64,000 nt of DNA, taken from contig NZ_VCNP01000032.1 in NCBI RefSeq assembly GCF_006782915.1, forward strand, positions 124,001 through 188,000, written 5' to 3'. The notes beneath the pieces are model-generated. The model ran no database searches. It was not told where the DNA came from and worked only from the letters and a program-made list of their open reading frames with translations. Position numbers and translations under genes: made by a program. Of this stretch, positions 27,511 to 35,171 are shown piece by piece (within the stretch, counting starts at the first letter, position 1; each line of letters begins with the position of its first letter). Source of the DNA: Streptomyces calvus (GTDB taxonomy: Bacteria > Actinomycetota > Actinomycetes > Streptomycetales > Streptomycetaceae).

Positions 27511-27948
27511 CTACCGGTGGGTGTCGTGGTGCTTCGACAGTTTCAGCATCAGCAAGGAGATGCCGACGAGCACCATCAGGACGGTCCCCACGGCCACGTC
27601 GATCACCTGTGTGCCGTCGAACACCGCTGTCTTCTGGAGACTGAGCGCCCACGGGGCGGCGACCATCCACGCCCCGGCCAGCAGCACGGCGAGATCGGGC
27701 CACTTCCCCGGGTACCAGATGAACCGGGCCATCGCGATCATCAGCACGATCACCCCGACGCCCAGCTCGTTCCGGTGGGCGTCCTTGGCAGTGTCGGGGT
27801 ATCCCGCGATCCAGGGAGCGACGAACAGCACCAGTGCGCTGACGATCAGCAGCAACCCGATGATCTGTTGCCGTTGCGCCCTCATCAACGACCGCCGGGC
27901 GTTGAGGCGCCCGGCCCGGGCGGACTCTGACTTGTGCACGGTTGTCAT
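27511..27948 (-). CDS. SPW repeat-containing membrane protein
   Basis: A 145-residue membrane protein with two SPW-like units (FVAPWIAGYPDTAKDAHRNE and VAAPWALSLQKT), each between two hydrophobic helices, four in all. SPW proteins are small integral membrane proteins of unknown role. The start is ATG of MTTVHKSESARAG; the frame extends upstream but without family features. It converges on the preceding plus-strand gene with 21 bp between stops. Confidence 0.88.
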   Translation of the reverse strand: MTTVHKSESARAGRLNARRSLMRAQRQQIIGLLLIVSALVLFVAPWIAGYPDTAKDAHRNELGVGVIVLMIAMARFIWYPGKWPDLAVLLAGAWMVAAPWALSLQKTAVFDGTQVIDVAVGTVLMVLVGISLLMLKLSKHHDTHR

Positions 27949-28175
27949 GTCGGCGATTCCCAACTGGCGGAGACAACTGCGCGGCGGGTACCCCGCACCC
28001 GCACAGGCATCGCCCGGCACCTGGCGAAAAACGGTCGGTCGACGGCCACGGGTACGGCGCGTGTGAAGGCGGTCCGGGAGGTGCATCCGAGCCCGGGGTC
28101 CTGGCGCACCTGGCACTCGGGCCGGGTGTGCGAAAGCTGCTGTTTGCCCGCCGTCCCTGAGGGGACCCTGCGGCC

Positions 28176-28322
28176 ATGAGCAAAAAGCCAGGTCGTCGCC
28201 GTGCAGGGCAGAACGTGATGCCGGGGCTGCCGGACGGTCTGGAGTGTGATCCCGGGGCCGATGCGGTGATCGACGCGATGACGAGGGTCGGAGAGGGCAG
28301 GGGTCATGGGCACAGCGACTGA
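28176..28322 (+). CDS. Small ORF upstream of DUF1360 gene
   Basis: A possible 48-residue basic protein beginning MSKKPGRRRAGQNVMPGLP and ending GRGHGHSD. It overlaps the first 17 bp of the DUF1360 gene, suggesting coupling. A GAGGGG sequence lies about 11 nt upstream of the ATG, a slightly long spacing. The run of AAA, AAG and CCA codons at the start is unlike random sequence here. No family recognised. Confidence 0.5.
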   Translation: MSKKPGRRRAGQNVMPGLPDGLECDPGADAVIDAMTRVGEGRGHGHSD

Positions 28323-28848
28323 CGGCCGTTTCGCCGATCGCCTGCGGCGGCGGCTGCGACACACCGAACGCACCTACGCGGCGGGGGAAGAGCGCCCCTT
28401 GCGGGGCTATCTGACGGCCATGGCGGCTTTCGGCGTGTACACGGCTTCCTGGGCGACGGTGGTGAAGATGCGCGGGCGTCCGCTGCCGGACCGGCCCGTG
28501 CCCTGGGACGTGGCGCTGACCGCGGTGGCGACGTTCCGGCTGAGCCGGCTGGTGAGCAAGGCGTCGGTGACCAGCCCGCTGAGGGCTCCGTTCACCACGT
28601 TCCAGGGCCCGCAGGGGCCGGCCGAGCTGCACGAGGAAGCACGGTCCGGGGGTGGCAAGGACACGGTCGGCGAGCTGGTGACCTGCCCGTTCTGCATGAG
28701 CGTCTGGGTGGTCTCGACCCTCACCGCCGGGCAGCTGCTCTGGCCGCGCGCCACCCGCACCACCATGGGTGCGCTCACCGCGCTGGCCGGCGCGGACGCC
28801 TTGCAGCTGGCCTACGGCGCGCTGGTGGACAAGACGACCGGTGAGTGA
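28306..28848 (+). CDS. DUF1360 domain-containing membrane protein
   Basis: A 180-residue protein with three or four predicted membrane helices. It has the DUF1360 signature GELVTCPFCMSVW (Cys pair) and the preceding TFRLSRLVSKASVTSPLR segment. DUF1360 proteins are known in sporulating Bacillus and in actinomycetes; their function is unclear. The CPFC pair could bind metal or form a disulfide. Confidence 0.88.
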   Translation: MGTATDGRFADRLRRRLRHTERTYAAGEERPLRGYLTAMAAFGVYTASWATVVKMRGRPLPDRPVPWDVALTAVATFRLSRLVSKASVTSPLRAPFTTFQGPQGPAELHEEARSGGGKDTVGELVTCPFCMSVWVVSTLTAGQLLWPRATRTTMGALTALAGADALQLAYGALVDKTTGE

Positions 28849-28950
28849 TCCCGGGCCACGCGCGCCGTGAGGGCGTACGGGACGCAAGGGGCCGTACGCC
28901 GGTGAGGTGCCGGCCGGCGGCGGTGGCGTGGCGTGGGTGGTCCGACGCCA

Positions 28951-29475
28951 TCAGGCCTGTTCCCGGGGCAGGGGGCCCACGTCGGCGTGGCGGCCGGGCC
29001 GCTTCGCGGCGTGGCGCTGCCCGGGGCCGGGGCCCGAGCGGTCGGCCAGGGCGTCGGCCACGGCGCCGGTGGCGAAGGCGTACACCGTCTTGTGGAGCAG
29101 GTCGACGACGAGTTCGCGGCGCGGCCAGGTGGAGGGCGGGGCGCCGACGCCGGTGGCGTTCTCCAGGATCTGGTCGTTGGTGAGCCGGACGACGGCGAAC
29201 TTCGCCGACGCCCAGGGCCCACGGAGTCCGGCCTGCGACATCACCGACCGGAGCACGCCGAGGAGCGCGCCCTGCCCCACGTGCATGGCCAGGTTCACCG
29301 GCACGGACCGGCGGCCGGGATGCTCCGGCAGGCCGGTGAGGCGTTCCAGGGTGCGGGCGGGCACGTGCGAGTCGGGGCGGCCGGTCAGCCGCTGCTCCAC
29401 CTTCTCGCCCAACGTCATCACCAGCACTCCGGCCGTGCCGGCCACCAGTCCCTGCCACAGCGCGCGCGTCATCAT
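28951..29475 (-). CDS. Hypothetical membrane protein
   Basis: A 174-residue protein. Hydrophobic stretches (WQGLVAGTAGVLVMTLGE, NLAMHVGQGALLGVLRSVM and VYAFATGAVADALA) alternate with charged loops; the GLVAGTAG start resembles small integral membrane proteins of unknown function. The C-terminal 25 residues are polar and Arg/Pro-rich. Start at the first of two tandem ATG codons. It is downstream of and co-directional with the second hemerythrin gene, about 90 bp away. Confidence 0.72.
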   Translation of the reverse strand: MMTRALWQGLVAGTAGVLVMTLGEKVEQRLTGRPDSHVPARTLERLTGLPEHPGRRSVPVNLAMHVGQGALLGVLRSVMSQAGLRGPWASAKFAVVRLTNDQILENATGVGAPPSTWPRRELVVDLLHKTVYAFATGAVADALADRSGPGPGQRHAAKRPGRHADVGPLPREQA

Positions 29476-29567
29476 GCCGCGCGAGTACCCGTGCCGCCAC
29501 GGCTCACCGCCCCGGCTCCTGCCTCCGAGAAGGAGCCGGGGCGGACGGTCACGGAGGGCCGCCGAGG

Positions 29568-30254
29568 TCAGGTGCGCGCCGGGCGGCGGGCGGTACGGAC
29601 CGCCAGGACGACCGCGACCGCGGCCGCTGCGGCGCCGCAGGCCAGCAGGGAGGCGCGGCGGGCGGCGGGGCCGCCGCCGGGCACCCGGTCGCGCAGGCGG
29701 TCGAAGACGCTGAGGGGGACGCCGCGCAGGGCGTTGCCCGGCGGGCGCCGGGGAACGCCGGGATGGGGACGGGTCGGGGCGGTTGCCCGTACCGCTTCCC
29801 AGGCCGCGCCGATGCTCCGCAGCCGGCGGTCGCCGAACGCGGCCCGCAGCCGGGGCAGCAGTTCGTCCTCCTCGTCGCGGATGTCCTGGCGGATGAGCGC
29901 GAACGCCTCCTGGATCCACTCGGCGCGGCGGGGGTCGTCGGGCGACTTCTCGACCCGCGCGATCAGGTCGTTGATCGCCTGGTGCTCCGCTTCGACCCGG
30001 CCGGTGAGTTCCTCGCCGTGGGGAGCCACACGGCGCAGCACCGGCCACAGGACGGTCTCCTCCGCGAAGGCGTGGCTGAACACCAACTGGACGATGTCCC
30101 GCCACAGGGCGTCCCGTTCGTCGTCCGTGGCGCCGCCGTCCGACCAGCGGTTCATCATCGCGTCGAGCCGCGCGTGGTCCCGGCGCTGACGCATGAGGAT
30201 GCTGCCGCCGCCTCCCAGCGCGGCGGCTCCTCGACGGGAGATCGAGACGGTCAC
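29568..30254 (-). CDS. Hemerythrin domain protein with C-terminal membrane helix
   Basis: A 228-residue protein. The hemerythrin-like domain spans about 20-150, with candidate iron ligands in QRRDHARLD, VFSHAFAEETVLWP and RVEAEHQAINDL. The linker contains APTRPHPGV, the same motif as in the other hemerythrin at 24.4 kb, and the C-terminus has one membrane helix (LLACGAAAAAVAVVLAV) followed by Arg residues, so the domain sits at the membrane face. The GTG start has GGAG 5 nt upstream. Sensor or di-iron oxidase roles are both possible. Confidence 0.85.
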   Translation of the reverse strand: MTVSISRRGAAALGGGGSILMRQRRDHARLDAMMNRWSDGGATDDERDALWRDIVQLVFSHAFAEETVLWPVLRRVAPHGEELTGRVEAEHQAINDLIARVEKSPDDPRRAEWIQEAFALIRQDIRDEEDELLPRLRAAFGDRRLRSIGAAWEAVRATAPTRPHPGVPRRPPGNALRGVPLSVFDRLRDRVPGGGPAARRASLLACGAAAAAVAVVLAVRTARRPART

Positions 30255-30505
30255 GGTCGCTCCTGCCCTGCGGTGGTGTCCTCGGTGCCCGGACGGTGAC
30301 TGTTCATGTCGGTTCCTCCTCGGCTCTGTGCCGTCCGAGTCCCCACGAAGCGCGGCGCCCATCACCAACACGCCGCACTCGCACCGCGCTGCTCAGGCAG
30401 TGGCGTGGCGGCCACCGGCCGGGAGGCCGGGGACGCGGAGAGCCGGCTGCCCGCGGGACATGACGTACCTCCTGGGGGCGGGGGAAGGGCTGGGGGTGCT
30501 GGGGG

Positions 30506-31894
30506 TCAGCCGCAGCAGCCGCCTGCCGGGGCCTCCTCGGTGGAGCCGCCCGCTGCCGCGGTTGTGCCGAGCGGGACGAGTTGCGGCGCGGGAGTGCAGC
30601 AACCGCCGCCGGCCTGCTGGGGGTCGGGTGTGTCGAACAGGCCCGAGCCGCCGCAGACTCCGGTCTCGGGGAGGGTGAGTTCGACGCGGTCGGCCGCCTC
30701 GGTGTCGCCGGCGATCGCGGCGACGACGGAGCGGACCTGCTCGTAGCCGGTCATGGCCAGGAACGTCGGGGCGCGGCCGTAGGACTTCATGCCGACCAGG
30801 TAGATGCCCTGTTCGGGGTGGGACAGTTCGCGGTGGCCGTGCGGGTAGACGGTGCCGCAGGAGTGCTGGTTGGGGTCGATGAGCGGGGCGAGTTCCACCG
30901 GGGCCTGGAGGCGCTCGTCGAGGCGGAGGCGGACCTCGGAGAGGAAGGACAGGTCGGGTCGGAAGCCGGTCAGCACGATCACCTCGTCGACGGCGTCGAG
31001 GCGTCGCCCGTCCTCGGCGACCAGCACGAGGCGTCCGTCTCCGTCCCGTTCGATCGCCTCGGTGCGGAATCCCGTGACGGCGTCGGCGTGGCCGTCGTCG
31101 ACGGCTGCCTTGGCCGCGAGGCCCAGGGCGCCGCGGGCGGGCAGCTGGTCGGCCTCGCCGCCGCCGAAGGTGGAGCCGGAGATGCCGCGGCGCAGCACCC
31201 ACAGCGCCTGCGTCCCGGCGCCGTCGCCGGCCACGGCGAGTTCGGCGAGCTGGGCGAGCGCGGTGAACGCGGAGGCGCCGGAGCCGATGACGGCGGTGCG
31301 CCTGCCCGCGTAACGGGCGCGGACGGCGGGCCGGTCGAGGTCGGGGACGCGGTAGGTGATGCGGTCGGCCGCCGCCTTCTCGCCGAGGGCGGGCAGGCCG
31401 CTGCCGCCGGCCGGGGACGGGGTGGTCCAGGTGCCGGAGGCGTCGATCACGGCACGGGCGCGGATGCGGTCCTCGCGGCCGTCGGCGTGCGTGACGTGGA
31501 CGACGAAGGGCTGGGACTCGCGGTCGGCGTCCACGATCCGGTCGCGGCCGGCCCGGGAGACACCGGTGACCGTGACCCCGGTACGGACCGTGTCGCCGAG
31601 GACGTCGGCGAGCGGCTGGAGGTAGTGCTCGGCCCAGTCGCCGCCGGACGGATACGTCGCCGGGTCGGGCCGGGTCCAGCCGGTCGGGGCGAGGAGCTTT
31701 TCGGCGGCCGGGTCGACGACCTCGCCCCAGGTGGAGAACAGGCGTACGTGGCTCCACTCGCGGACGGCCGCGCCGGCGGTGTCGCCCGCCTCCAGCACCA
31801 GGTGCTCGATGCCGCGTCCGGTCAGGTGGGCGGCGGCGGCGAGTCCGGCGGGGCCGGCTCCGATGACGACGACGGGGAGCTGCTCGGTGCTCAT
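30506..31894 (-). CDS. arsO: Flavin-dependent monooxygenase, ArsO-like
   Basis: A 462-residue FAD/NAD(P)H protein. The FAD dinucleotide motif is VVVIGAGPAGLAAAAHL near the start; a second Rossmann motif is AVIGSGASAFTALAQLA; DEVIVLTGFRPDL is the usual flavoprotein end motif. The tail (about the last 50 residues) is rich in Cys pairs (VCGGSG, GGGCCTPAP, GGCCG), fitting arsenite or metal binding. Position beside arsR and acr3 makes it the ArsO of an arsenic locus. The exact reaction is unproven. Confidence 0.85.
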   Translation of the reverse strand: MSTEQLPVVVIGAGPAGLAAAAHLTGRGIEHLVLEAGDTAGAAVREWSHVRLFSTWGEVVDPAAEKLLAPTGWTRPDPATYPSGGDWAEHYLQPLADVLGDTVRTGVTVTGVSRAGRDRIVDADRESQPFVVHVTHADGREDRIRARAVIDASGTWTTPSPAGGSGLPALGEKAAADRITYRVPDLDRPAVRARYAGRRTAVIGSGASAFTALAQLAELAVAGDGAGTQALWVLRRGISGSTFGGGEADQLPARGALGLAAKAAVDDGHADAVTGFRTEAIERDGDGRLVLVAEDGRRLDAVDEVIVLTGFRPDLSFLSEVRLRLDERLQAPVELAPLIDPNQHSCGTVYPHGHRELSHPEQGIYLVGMKSYGRAPTFLAMTGYEQVRSVVAAIAGDTEAADRVELTLPETGVCGGSGLFDTPDPQQAGGGCCTPAPQLVPLGTTAAAGGSTEEAPAGGCCG

Positions 31895-31943
31895 GATGCT
31901 CGGTCTCCTCGCATGAGGTTCGGTCTGTTGGGAGGCGAAGGGG

Positions 31944-32114
31944 TCAGCGCGCGTGGGTGAGGACGGTCGGACGGGTGTGCCGGCGGTGTGCGGCGGCGCG
32001 GGTGGCGCTGTCGCTCACCCGGGCGCGGCGGGCGCGGAAGCGGACGCCGGCGCGGTGGCGGGCGGTGCGGCGGGCGCGGGTGGCGGTGAGTGCGGCGCGG
32101 AGGGTGGTCGGCAC
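31944..32114 (-). CDS. Small Arg/Ala/Thr-rich protein between arsR and arsO
   Basis: A candidate 56-residue protein, very basic (PTTLRAALTATRARRTAR at the start). It has a strong ribosome site, AAGGAG 6 nt before the GTG, and ends 50 bp upstream of arsO on the same strand, so it would be first in the arsO transcript. It has no recognised domain; nucleic-acid or phosphate binding, or a leader role, is possible. The absence of a known family keeps confidence moderate. Confidence 0.5.
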   Translation of the reverse strand: MPTTLRAALTATRARRTARHRAGVRFRARRARVSDSATRAAAHRRHTRPTVLTHAR

Positions 32115-32132
32115 GACGACTCCTTGCTTCGA

Positions 32133-32195
32133 CGTCTGTCGATACAACGGAGCTTGCCACTCGTATAGACGGGTGTCAACATAGACGCATGTCGA
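32133..32195. promoter_or_regulatory. ArsR operators and divergent arsO/arsR promoter
   Basis: Two direct copies of ATAGACGnnTGTCnA lie at 32165-32179 and 32181-32195, the second covering the arsR start codon; an inverted relative occurs at 32133-32145. TTGCCA (32154) with AACATA (32178) at 18-bp spacing would place the arsR start of transcription at about its ATG, so arsR mRNA may be leaderless. Binding by ArsR is inferred from the position and half-site form. Confidence 0.6.
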
Positions 32196-32554
32196 AGTCA
32201 GAGGTTGTGGAGCTGCGCGTCCTGGAGGAGGGCGGCGTGGTGCCGTGCTGCCCGCCGATCACGGCCGGGGAGCTGTCGCAGGCGGACGCGGAGAAGATGG
32301 CCGCGATGTTCAAGGCGCTGTCGGACCCGGTGCGCCTGCGGCTGTTCTCCAAGGTGGCCTCCCATCCGGGCGGGGAGGCCTGCGTGTGCGACATCGCCGA
32401 TGTCGGCGTCTCCCAGCCGACCGTCTCCCACCATCTGAAGAAGCTGCGCGAGGCCGGCCTGCTGACGTCCGAGCGGCGCGGCACCTGGGTGTACTACCAG
32501 GTGGCGCCGTCCGTGGTGGCGGCCATGGCCGCCATGCTCGACCTGCGCGGCTGA
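32189..32554 (+). CDS. arsR: ArsR family arsenite-responsive repressor
   Basis: A 121-residue winged-helix repressor. It has the classic alpha-3 metalloid site C65-x-C67 (EACVCDIAD) just before the recognition helix (SQPTVSHHLKKL), plus an extra N-terminal Cys pair C20-C21 (VVPCCPP). As(III) or Sb(III) binding should release DNA. It is transcribed away from arsO, with operators over its promoter, so it probably represses itself and arsO. Confidence 0.92.
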   Translation: MSKSEVVELRVLEEGGVVPCCPPITAGELSQADAEKMAAMFKALSDPVRLRLFSKVASHPGGEACVCDIADVGVSQPTVSHHLKKLREAGLLTSERRGTWVYYQVAPSVVAAMAAMLDLRG

Positions 32555-32573
32555 CCGCCGCCGAGCCGGCCCG

Positions 32574-33095
32574 TCACCGGGGAGCGGGCCGGAAGCCGGT
32601 GCACCAGACCATCGCGTCCGCGTCCGACCGGCCGCCGTCGGACCACTGGACGCCGGTGACGGTGAGCCGACGGAACCTCGGACGAGCCCGCAGGAGTCGG
32701 GCAGCGCGGGCGCCGCGGAACCTCGGACGGAGTCGCAGGAATCCGGCTCGGACGGCGCGGAACCTCGGACGGAGTCGCAGGATCCGGCGGCTCGGACGGC
32801 GCGAGACCTCGGACGGGCTCGCAGCAGTCCGGCGGCGCAGGCGGTGCGGAACATCGGACGGGCTCGCAGCAGTCCGGCGGCGCGGACCGGCGGGACGGCG
32901 GTGACGTCTCCGAGTGGGGCGTCACCGCCGGTGTCGCCGCGGCCTTCGTCGAGGGCGCTACGGGGTCATGACCCGCCCGGCACCGGTTCGGCGTCGAGAA
33001 CGGTGAAGTCGAGGCCCTTGCGGCGCAGGTGGTGGCCGGCGGCGAGCCCTGCCCGGACGCCGCACGGCCACCATCGCGTCCACGTGCCGGGTCAC
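32574..33095 (-). pseudogene. Decayed flavin monooxygenase after acr3
   Basis: Two pieces of one flavoprotein remain. From 33095 a GTG (overlapping the acr3 stop as GTGA) starts MTRHVDAMVAV, then a frameshift destroys the GGGQAG dinucleotide loop, and the next frame continues AGLAAGHHLRRKGLDFTVLDAE and stops at 32966. A downstream piece (about 32672-32574) reads [11 protein letters not shown] ... [11 protein letters not shown], the usual C-terminal motif, then stops. The catalytic middle is gone and filled with a tandem array. The ancestral gene was translationally coupled to acr3. Confidence 0.75.
32664..32890. repeat. About 41-bp tandem array inside the pseudogene
   Basis: About five imperfect units of roughly 40-45 bp, each carrying GCGGAACCTCGGACGG or a close variant followed by GTCGCAGSAnTCCGGC. 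The array occupies the place of the missing middle of the flavin monooxygenase. Confidence 0.8.
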
Positions 33096-34189
33096 GGAGT
33101 CGTCGGCACCGTGTCGGTGGTGAACTTCTTGCGCCAGGCGAGCGCGACGTAGACCAGGCCGATCAGGACAGGGACTTCGATGAGCGGTCCGACGACGCCG
33201 GACAGGGCCTGCCCGGAGGTGACGCCGAAGGTGGCGATGGCGACCGCGATGGCCAGCTCGAAGTTGTTGCCCGCCGCGGTGAACGCCAGCGTCGTGGTCC
33301 GGTCGTAGGCGAGCCCGAGGCCCTTGCCGAGGAGGAAGGTGCCGAAGAACATGACCGCGAAGTAGACCAGCAGCGGCAGCGCGATCCGGGCGACGTCCAG
33401 CGGCTGCGAGGTGATCGTCCGGCCCTGGAGGGCGAAGAGGATGACGATCGTGAACAGCAGCCCGTACAGCGCCCACGGTCCGATCTTCGGCAGGAAGCGC
33501 TGCTCGTAGCCGTCTCGGCCCATCCTCTTCTCGCCGATCCGGCGAGTCAGGAAGCCGGCCAGCAGCGGGACGCCCAGGAAGACGGCCACGTTCAGGGCGA
33601 TCTCCGCCGTCGAGATGTCCAGGCGCTCCCCGTCGCCCAGGCCCAGCCAGCCGGGCAGCAGGTCGAGGTAGAACCAGCCCAGCAGGCCGAACGCCAGGAC
33701 CTGGAACACCGAGTTCAGCGCGACGAGCACGGCCGCGGCCTCGCGGTCGCCGCACGCGAGGTCGTTCCAGATGATCACCATGGCGATGCAGCGGGCCAGG
33801 CCCACGATGATCAGTCCGGTGCGGTACTCGGGCAGGTCCGGCAGGAAGATCCACGCCAGCGCGAACATGACCGCGGGACCGAGGATCCAGTTGATGACCA
33901 GCGAGGAGATCATCAGCTTGCGGTCACCGGTGACGGCGTCCAGCCGGTCGTAGCGGACCTTGGCGAGGACCGGATACATCATGACCAGCAGGCCGAGGGC
34001 GATCGGCAGGGAGATCCCGCCGACCTCCACCTTCGCCAGCGCGTCGTTCAGTCCGGGAACCACCCGTCCGAGCCCGAGGCCGACGGCCATGGCGATGAGG
34101 ATCCACACCGCGAGGTAGCGGTCGAGCGTGGACAGCTTGGCGACGACGGACGCTTCCCGGGCCGTCGCGGGCGCTTCGGTGCGGGTCAC
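33092..34189 (-). CDS. acr3: Arsenite efflux transporter, Acr3 family
   Basis: A 365-residue membrane protein with ten predicted helices. It has the Acr3/BASS landmarks LVINWILGPAVMFALAW, the conserved Cys in VGLARCIAMVIIWN and the late AAGNNFELAIAVAIATFG. It exports As(III) using the proton gradient. The GTG start overlaps the stop of the second arsR gene (GTGA), so the two are co-translated. The C-terminal stop overlaps the start of the degraded flavin monooxygenase. Confidence 0.94.
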   Translation of the reverse strand: MTRTEAPATAREASVVAKLSTLDRYLAVWILIAMAVGLGLGRVVPGLNDALAKVEVGGISLPIALGLLVMMYPVLAKVRYDRLDAVTGDRKLMISSLVINWILGPAVMFALAWIFLPDLPEYRTGLIIVGLARCIAMVIIWNDLACGDREAAAVLVALNSVFQVLAFGLLGWFYLDLLPGWLGLGDGERLDISTAEIALNVAVFLGVPLLAGFLTRRIGEKRMGRDGYEQRFLPKIGPWALYGLLFTIVILFALQGRTITSQPLDVARIALPLLVYFAVMFFGTFLLGKGLGLAYDRTTTLAFTAAGNNFELAIAVAIATFGVTSGQALSGVVGPLIEVPVLIGLVYVALAWRKKFTTDTVPTTP

Positions 34190-34494
34190 GGGCAGGCCCT
34201 CTTGTTGTCGGCGGCGGTACGGGCCTGTTCGGCCAGGTCGGCGAACTGCCCGGCGAGCTGGGCGATGACGTCCGCGCGGAGCTTGTAGTAGGTGAAGCGC
34301 CCGCACGGCTCGGTCTCCACGACCCCGGCCTCGCGCAGCACCCTCAGGTGGTTGGAGAGGTTGGTCTGCCGGGCACCGGTCTCCTCGACGAGGTGGGTGG
34401 TGCACAGGGTCTCGCGGGCGAGCAGGGTCACGATCCGCAGCCTGAGCGGGTCGGCCAGCACCCGGATCAGGTCAGTGTCGACTGACGTCATCAT
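34186..34494 (-). CDS. ArsR family repressor of acr3 (second ArsR)
   Basis: A 102-residue winged-helix protein. It lacks the CxC alpha-3 site of the first ArsR; instead Cys/His are at C31 and H34 (TLCTTHLVEE), C64 (TEPCGRFTYY) and C101 at the C-terminus, resembling the alternative As(III) site layouts of actinobacterial ArsR proteins. The recognition helix is RQTNLSNHLRVL. It is first in the arsR-acr3 operon and divergent from arsC. The candidate operator lies immediately upstream. Confidence 0.9.
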   Translation of the reverse strand: MMTSVDTDLIRVLADPLRLRIVTLLARETLCTTHLVEETGARQTNLSNHLRVLREAGVVETEPCGRFTYYKLRADVIAQLAGQFADLAEQARTAADNKRACP

Positions 34495-34496
34495 GG

Positions 34497-34530
34497 GCTG
34501 ATACTGTCACATCATCCGGCGCTGATACCA
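34497..34530. promoter_or_regulatory. Candidate ArsR operator between arsR2 and arsC
   Basis: The 8-mer GCTGATAC occurs twice in direct orientation (34497 and 34521, 24 bp apart) right at the arsR2 start. On the minus strand CAGTAT lies just before the ATG, fitting a -10 box of a short-leader or leaderless transcript. Control of both divergent genes is inferred. Confidence 0.4.
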
Positions 34531-34660
34531 GCCGGGGCTGACCCGTGGGCCCGTCGACCTGCTCGCCGGCCGTTCGCCGACCCGTTCGCCGGCTTGCCGA
34601 GCACCTGAACACTTGAACCCCGCCGCACCGTCTGCCACCGCTTTCGTGAAGGAAGAACGC

Positions 34661-35080
34661 ATGTCCTCCGCTCCGCTCGCCTCCGTGCTGTTCGTCTGCG
34701 TCCACAACGCCGGACGCTCCCAGATGGCCGCCGGATTCCTGCACCACCTCGCGGGCGACCGCATCGAGGTCCGCTCCGCGGGTTCCGTCCCCGGCGACCG
34801 GGTCAACCCGGCCGCCGTCGAGGCCATGCAGGAAGTCGGCATCGACATCGCCGACGCCCGGCCGAAGGTCCTCACCACGGAGGCCGTCCAGGCGTCCGAT
34901 TACGTCATCACCATGGGCTGCGGCGACGCCTGCCCGGTCTTCCCCGGCAAGAAGTACCTGGACTGGGCCCTGGAGGACCCGGCCGGCAAGGGCGTCGAGG
35001 CCGTCCGCCCCATCCGCGACGAGATCAGGACCCGCATCGAGGCCCTCGTCGCCGAGATCGACGCACAGCGGCAGGCCTGA
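34661..35080 (+). CDS. arsC: Arsenate reductase ArsC (low-MW phosphatase fold)
   Basis: A 139-residue enzyme that reduces As(V) to As(III) for export by Acr3. The P-loop CX5R is C13-VHNAG-R19; the redox pair C87 and C91 is in ITMGCGDACPVFPG; D101 is in KKYLDWALEDP. Having C13, C87 and C91 fits the thioredoxin-linked triple-cysteine mechanism. The ribosome site is GAAGGAAG before the ATG. It is divergent from the arsR2-acr3 operon. Confidence 0.94.
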   Translation: MSSAPLASVLFVCVHNAGRSQMAAGFLHHLAGDRIEVRSAGSVPGDRVNPAAVEAMQEVGIDIADARPKVLTTEAVQASDYVITMGCGDACPVFPGKKYLDWALEDPAGKGVEAVRPIRDEIRTRIEALVAEIDAQRQA

Positions 35081-35171
35081 CCGAACGGCGCCACGCGGCC
35101 CGGCGACGGGCTCGCCGGCGGCGCGGCCCGGTCGGCGGCGGCACCCCGCCCGGCGCCCGGCTCGCTCCGTG

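Noticed and set aside
32920..32969. Plus-strand C-terminal peptide [15 protein letters not shown] as a gene remnant
   Set aside because: Too short and overlapping the better supported minus-strand flavoprotein fragment.
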